Origin: Spartobacteria bacterium
Lineage (GTDB): Bacteria; Verrucomicrobiota; Verrucomicrobiia; Chthoniobacterales; UBA10450
Reading direction: 5' to 3'
Length of the DNA: 6,283 nucleotides
Assembly (NCBI GenBank): GCA_021324035.1
Contig: JAJPJU010000296.1
Span: 1-6,283 of the forward strand
Positions 6,209 to 6,283 of this stretch are shown one piece after another. Position 1 is the stretch's first letter, and the number at the start of each line of letters is the position of its first letter. A program made the position numbers and the translations under genes. Below the pieces are notes generated by a model. The model was not told the DNA's origin and made no database searches. It saw only the letters and a list, made by a program, of their open reading frames with translations.

Positions 6209-6228
6209 CTGCTTTAAGCAGTCGAGTT
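6202..6228. repeat. Palindromic repeat, copy 3, overlapping the winged-helix stop codon
   Basis: AACTTGACTGCTT (6202-6214) and AAGCAGTCGAGTT (6216-6228) surround a single T. Pairing is complete except for one T-G pair (6206 with 6224), which would still form as U-G in RNA. The left arm matches copy 2 and the right arm matches copy 1. Its TGA (6206-6208) is the stop of the winged-helix gene. It could act as that gene's 3' hairpin, but only a loosely T-rich sequence follows. Confidence 0.92.
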
Positions 6229-6229
6229 C

Positions 6230-6283
6230 TTGCTGCGGGTTTCTTTGCTGCTGGCGCTGTTGTTTGCGCTTGGAGGCAGAAGC
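6230..6283 (+). CDS. Possible start of a secreted or membrane protein, cut by window end
   Basis: A reading frame opens after a TAA at 6215-6217 and runs to the window edge. From a TTG at 6230 it reads LLRVSLLLALLFALGGRS, which has the look of a signal peptide (one Arg, a Leu/Ala core, then small residues). There is no ATG or GTG and no Shine-Dalgarno sequence, and the upstream bases are the right arm of palindrome copy 3. The minus strand is also open here and reads a Gln/Lys/Arg-rich string, so composition alone could explain the pattern. Treat as a hint only. Confidence 0.22.
   Translation, partial: MLRVSLLLALLFALGGRS

Overview
The window is a stretch of ordinary bacterial chromosome that ends in a repeat-rich tract. 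The best guess at the source is a PVC-group bacterium, probably Verrucomicrobiota. Reasons: an endonuclease-type MutL; two membrane-anchored proteins with Pro/Ser- or Pro/Ala/Lys-rich low-complexity regions that match no broad family I know; few Shine-Dalgarno sites; and short 7-bp and 8-bp intergenic tandem repeats of a style I associate from memory with that group. This assignment is inference, as the window holds no rRNA or other phylogenetic marker.

Layout. Positions 1-510 (+) hold a HIT-family nucleotide hydrolase/transferase lacking only its extreme 5' end. It overlaps by 4 bases (ATGA) a single-pass membrane protein (507-1262, +). A short GC-rich hairpin lies between this pair and a convergent pair on the minus strand. 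The minus-strand pair is an A-type iron-sulfur carrier of ErpA/IscA type (2948-3301), followed 32 nt downstream by a 537-residue membrane-anchored protein with a long disordered linker (1302-2915). Divergent from the Fe-S carrier is mutL (3398-5218, +), with an intact GHKL ATPase and an intact metal-binding endonuclease domain.

The stretch 5219-5782 has no credible gene. It starts with 255 bp of degenerate 8-bp tandem repeats (core GTTGA/GTTAA) that include a near-perfect 48-bp higher-order duplication. It also carries two copies of a 27-35 bp near-perfect palindrome with core GACTGCTTWAAGCAGTC. The second copy lies just before a small winged-helix DNA-binding protein gene (5783-6208, +). A third copy overlaps that gene's 3' end and supplies its stop codon. 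The three copies vary at matching positions in the two arms, so pairing is preserved.

Functional reading. Apart from the tail the genes are housekeeping: nucleotide metabolism or signalling (HIT), Fe-S cluster delivery, and mismatch repair. Two membrane proteins are of unknown function. The part most worth a second look is the palindrome-bracketed winged-helix gene. It could be a regulator with its operators, or a gene embedded in a dispersed hairpin repeat family. The second point is that mutL has short tandem repeats on both sides, including directly against its start codon.
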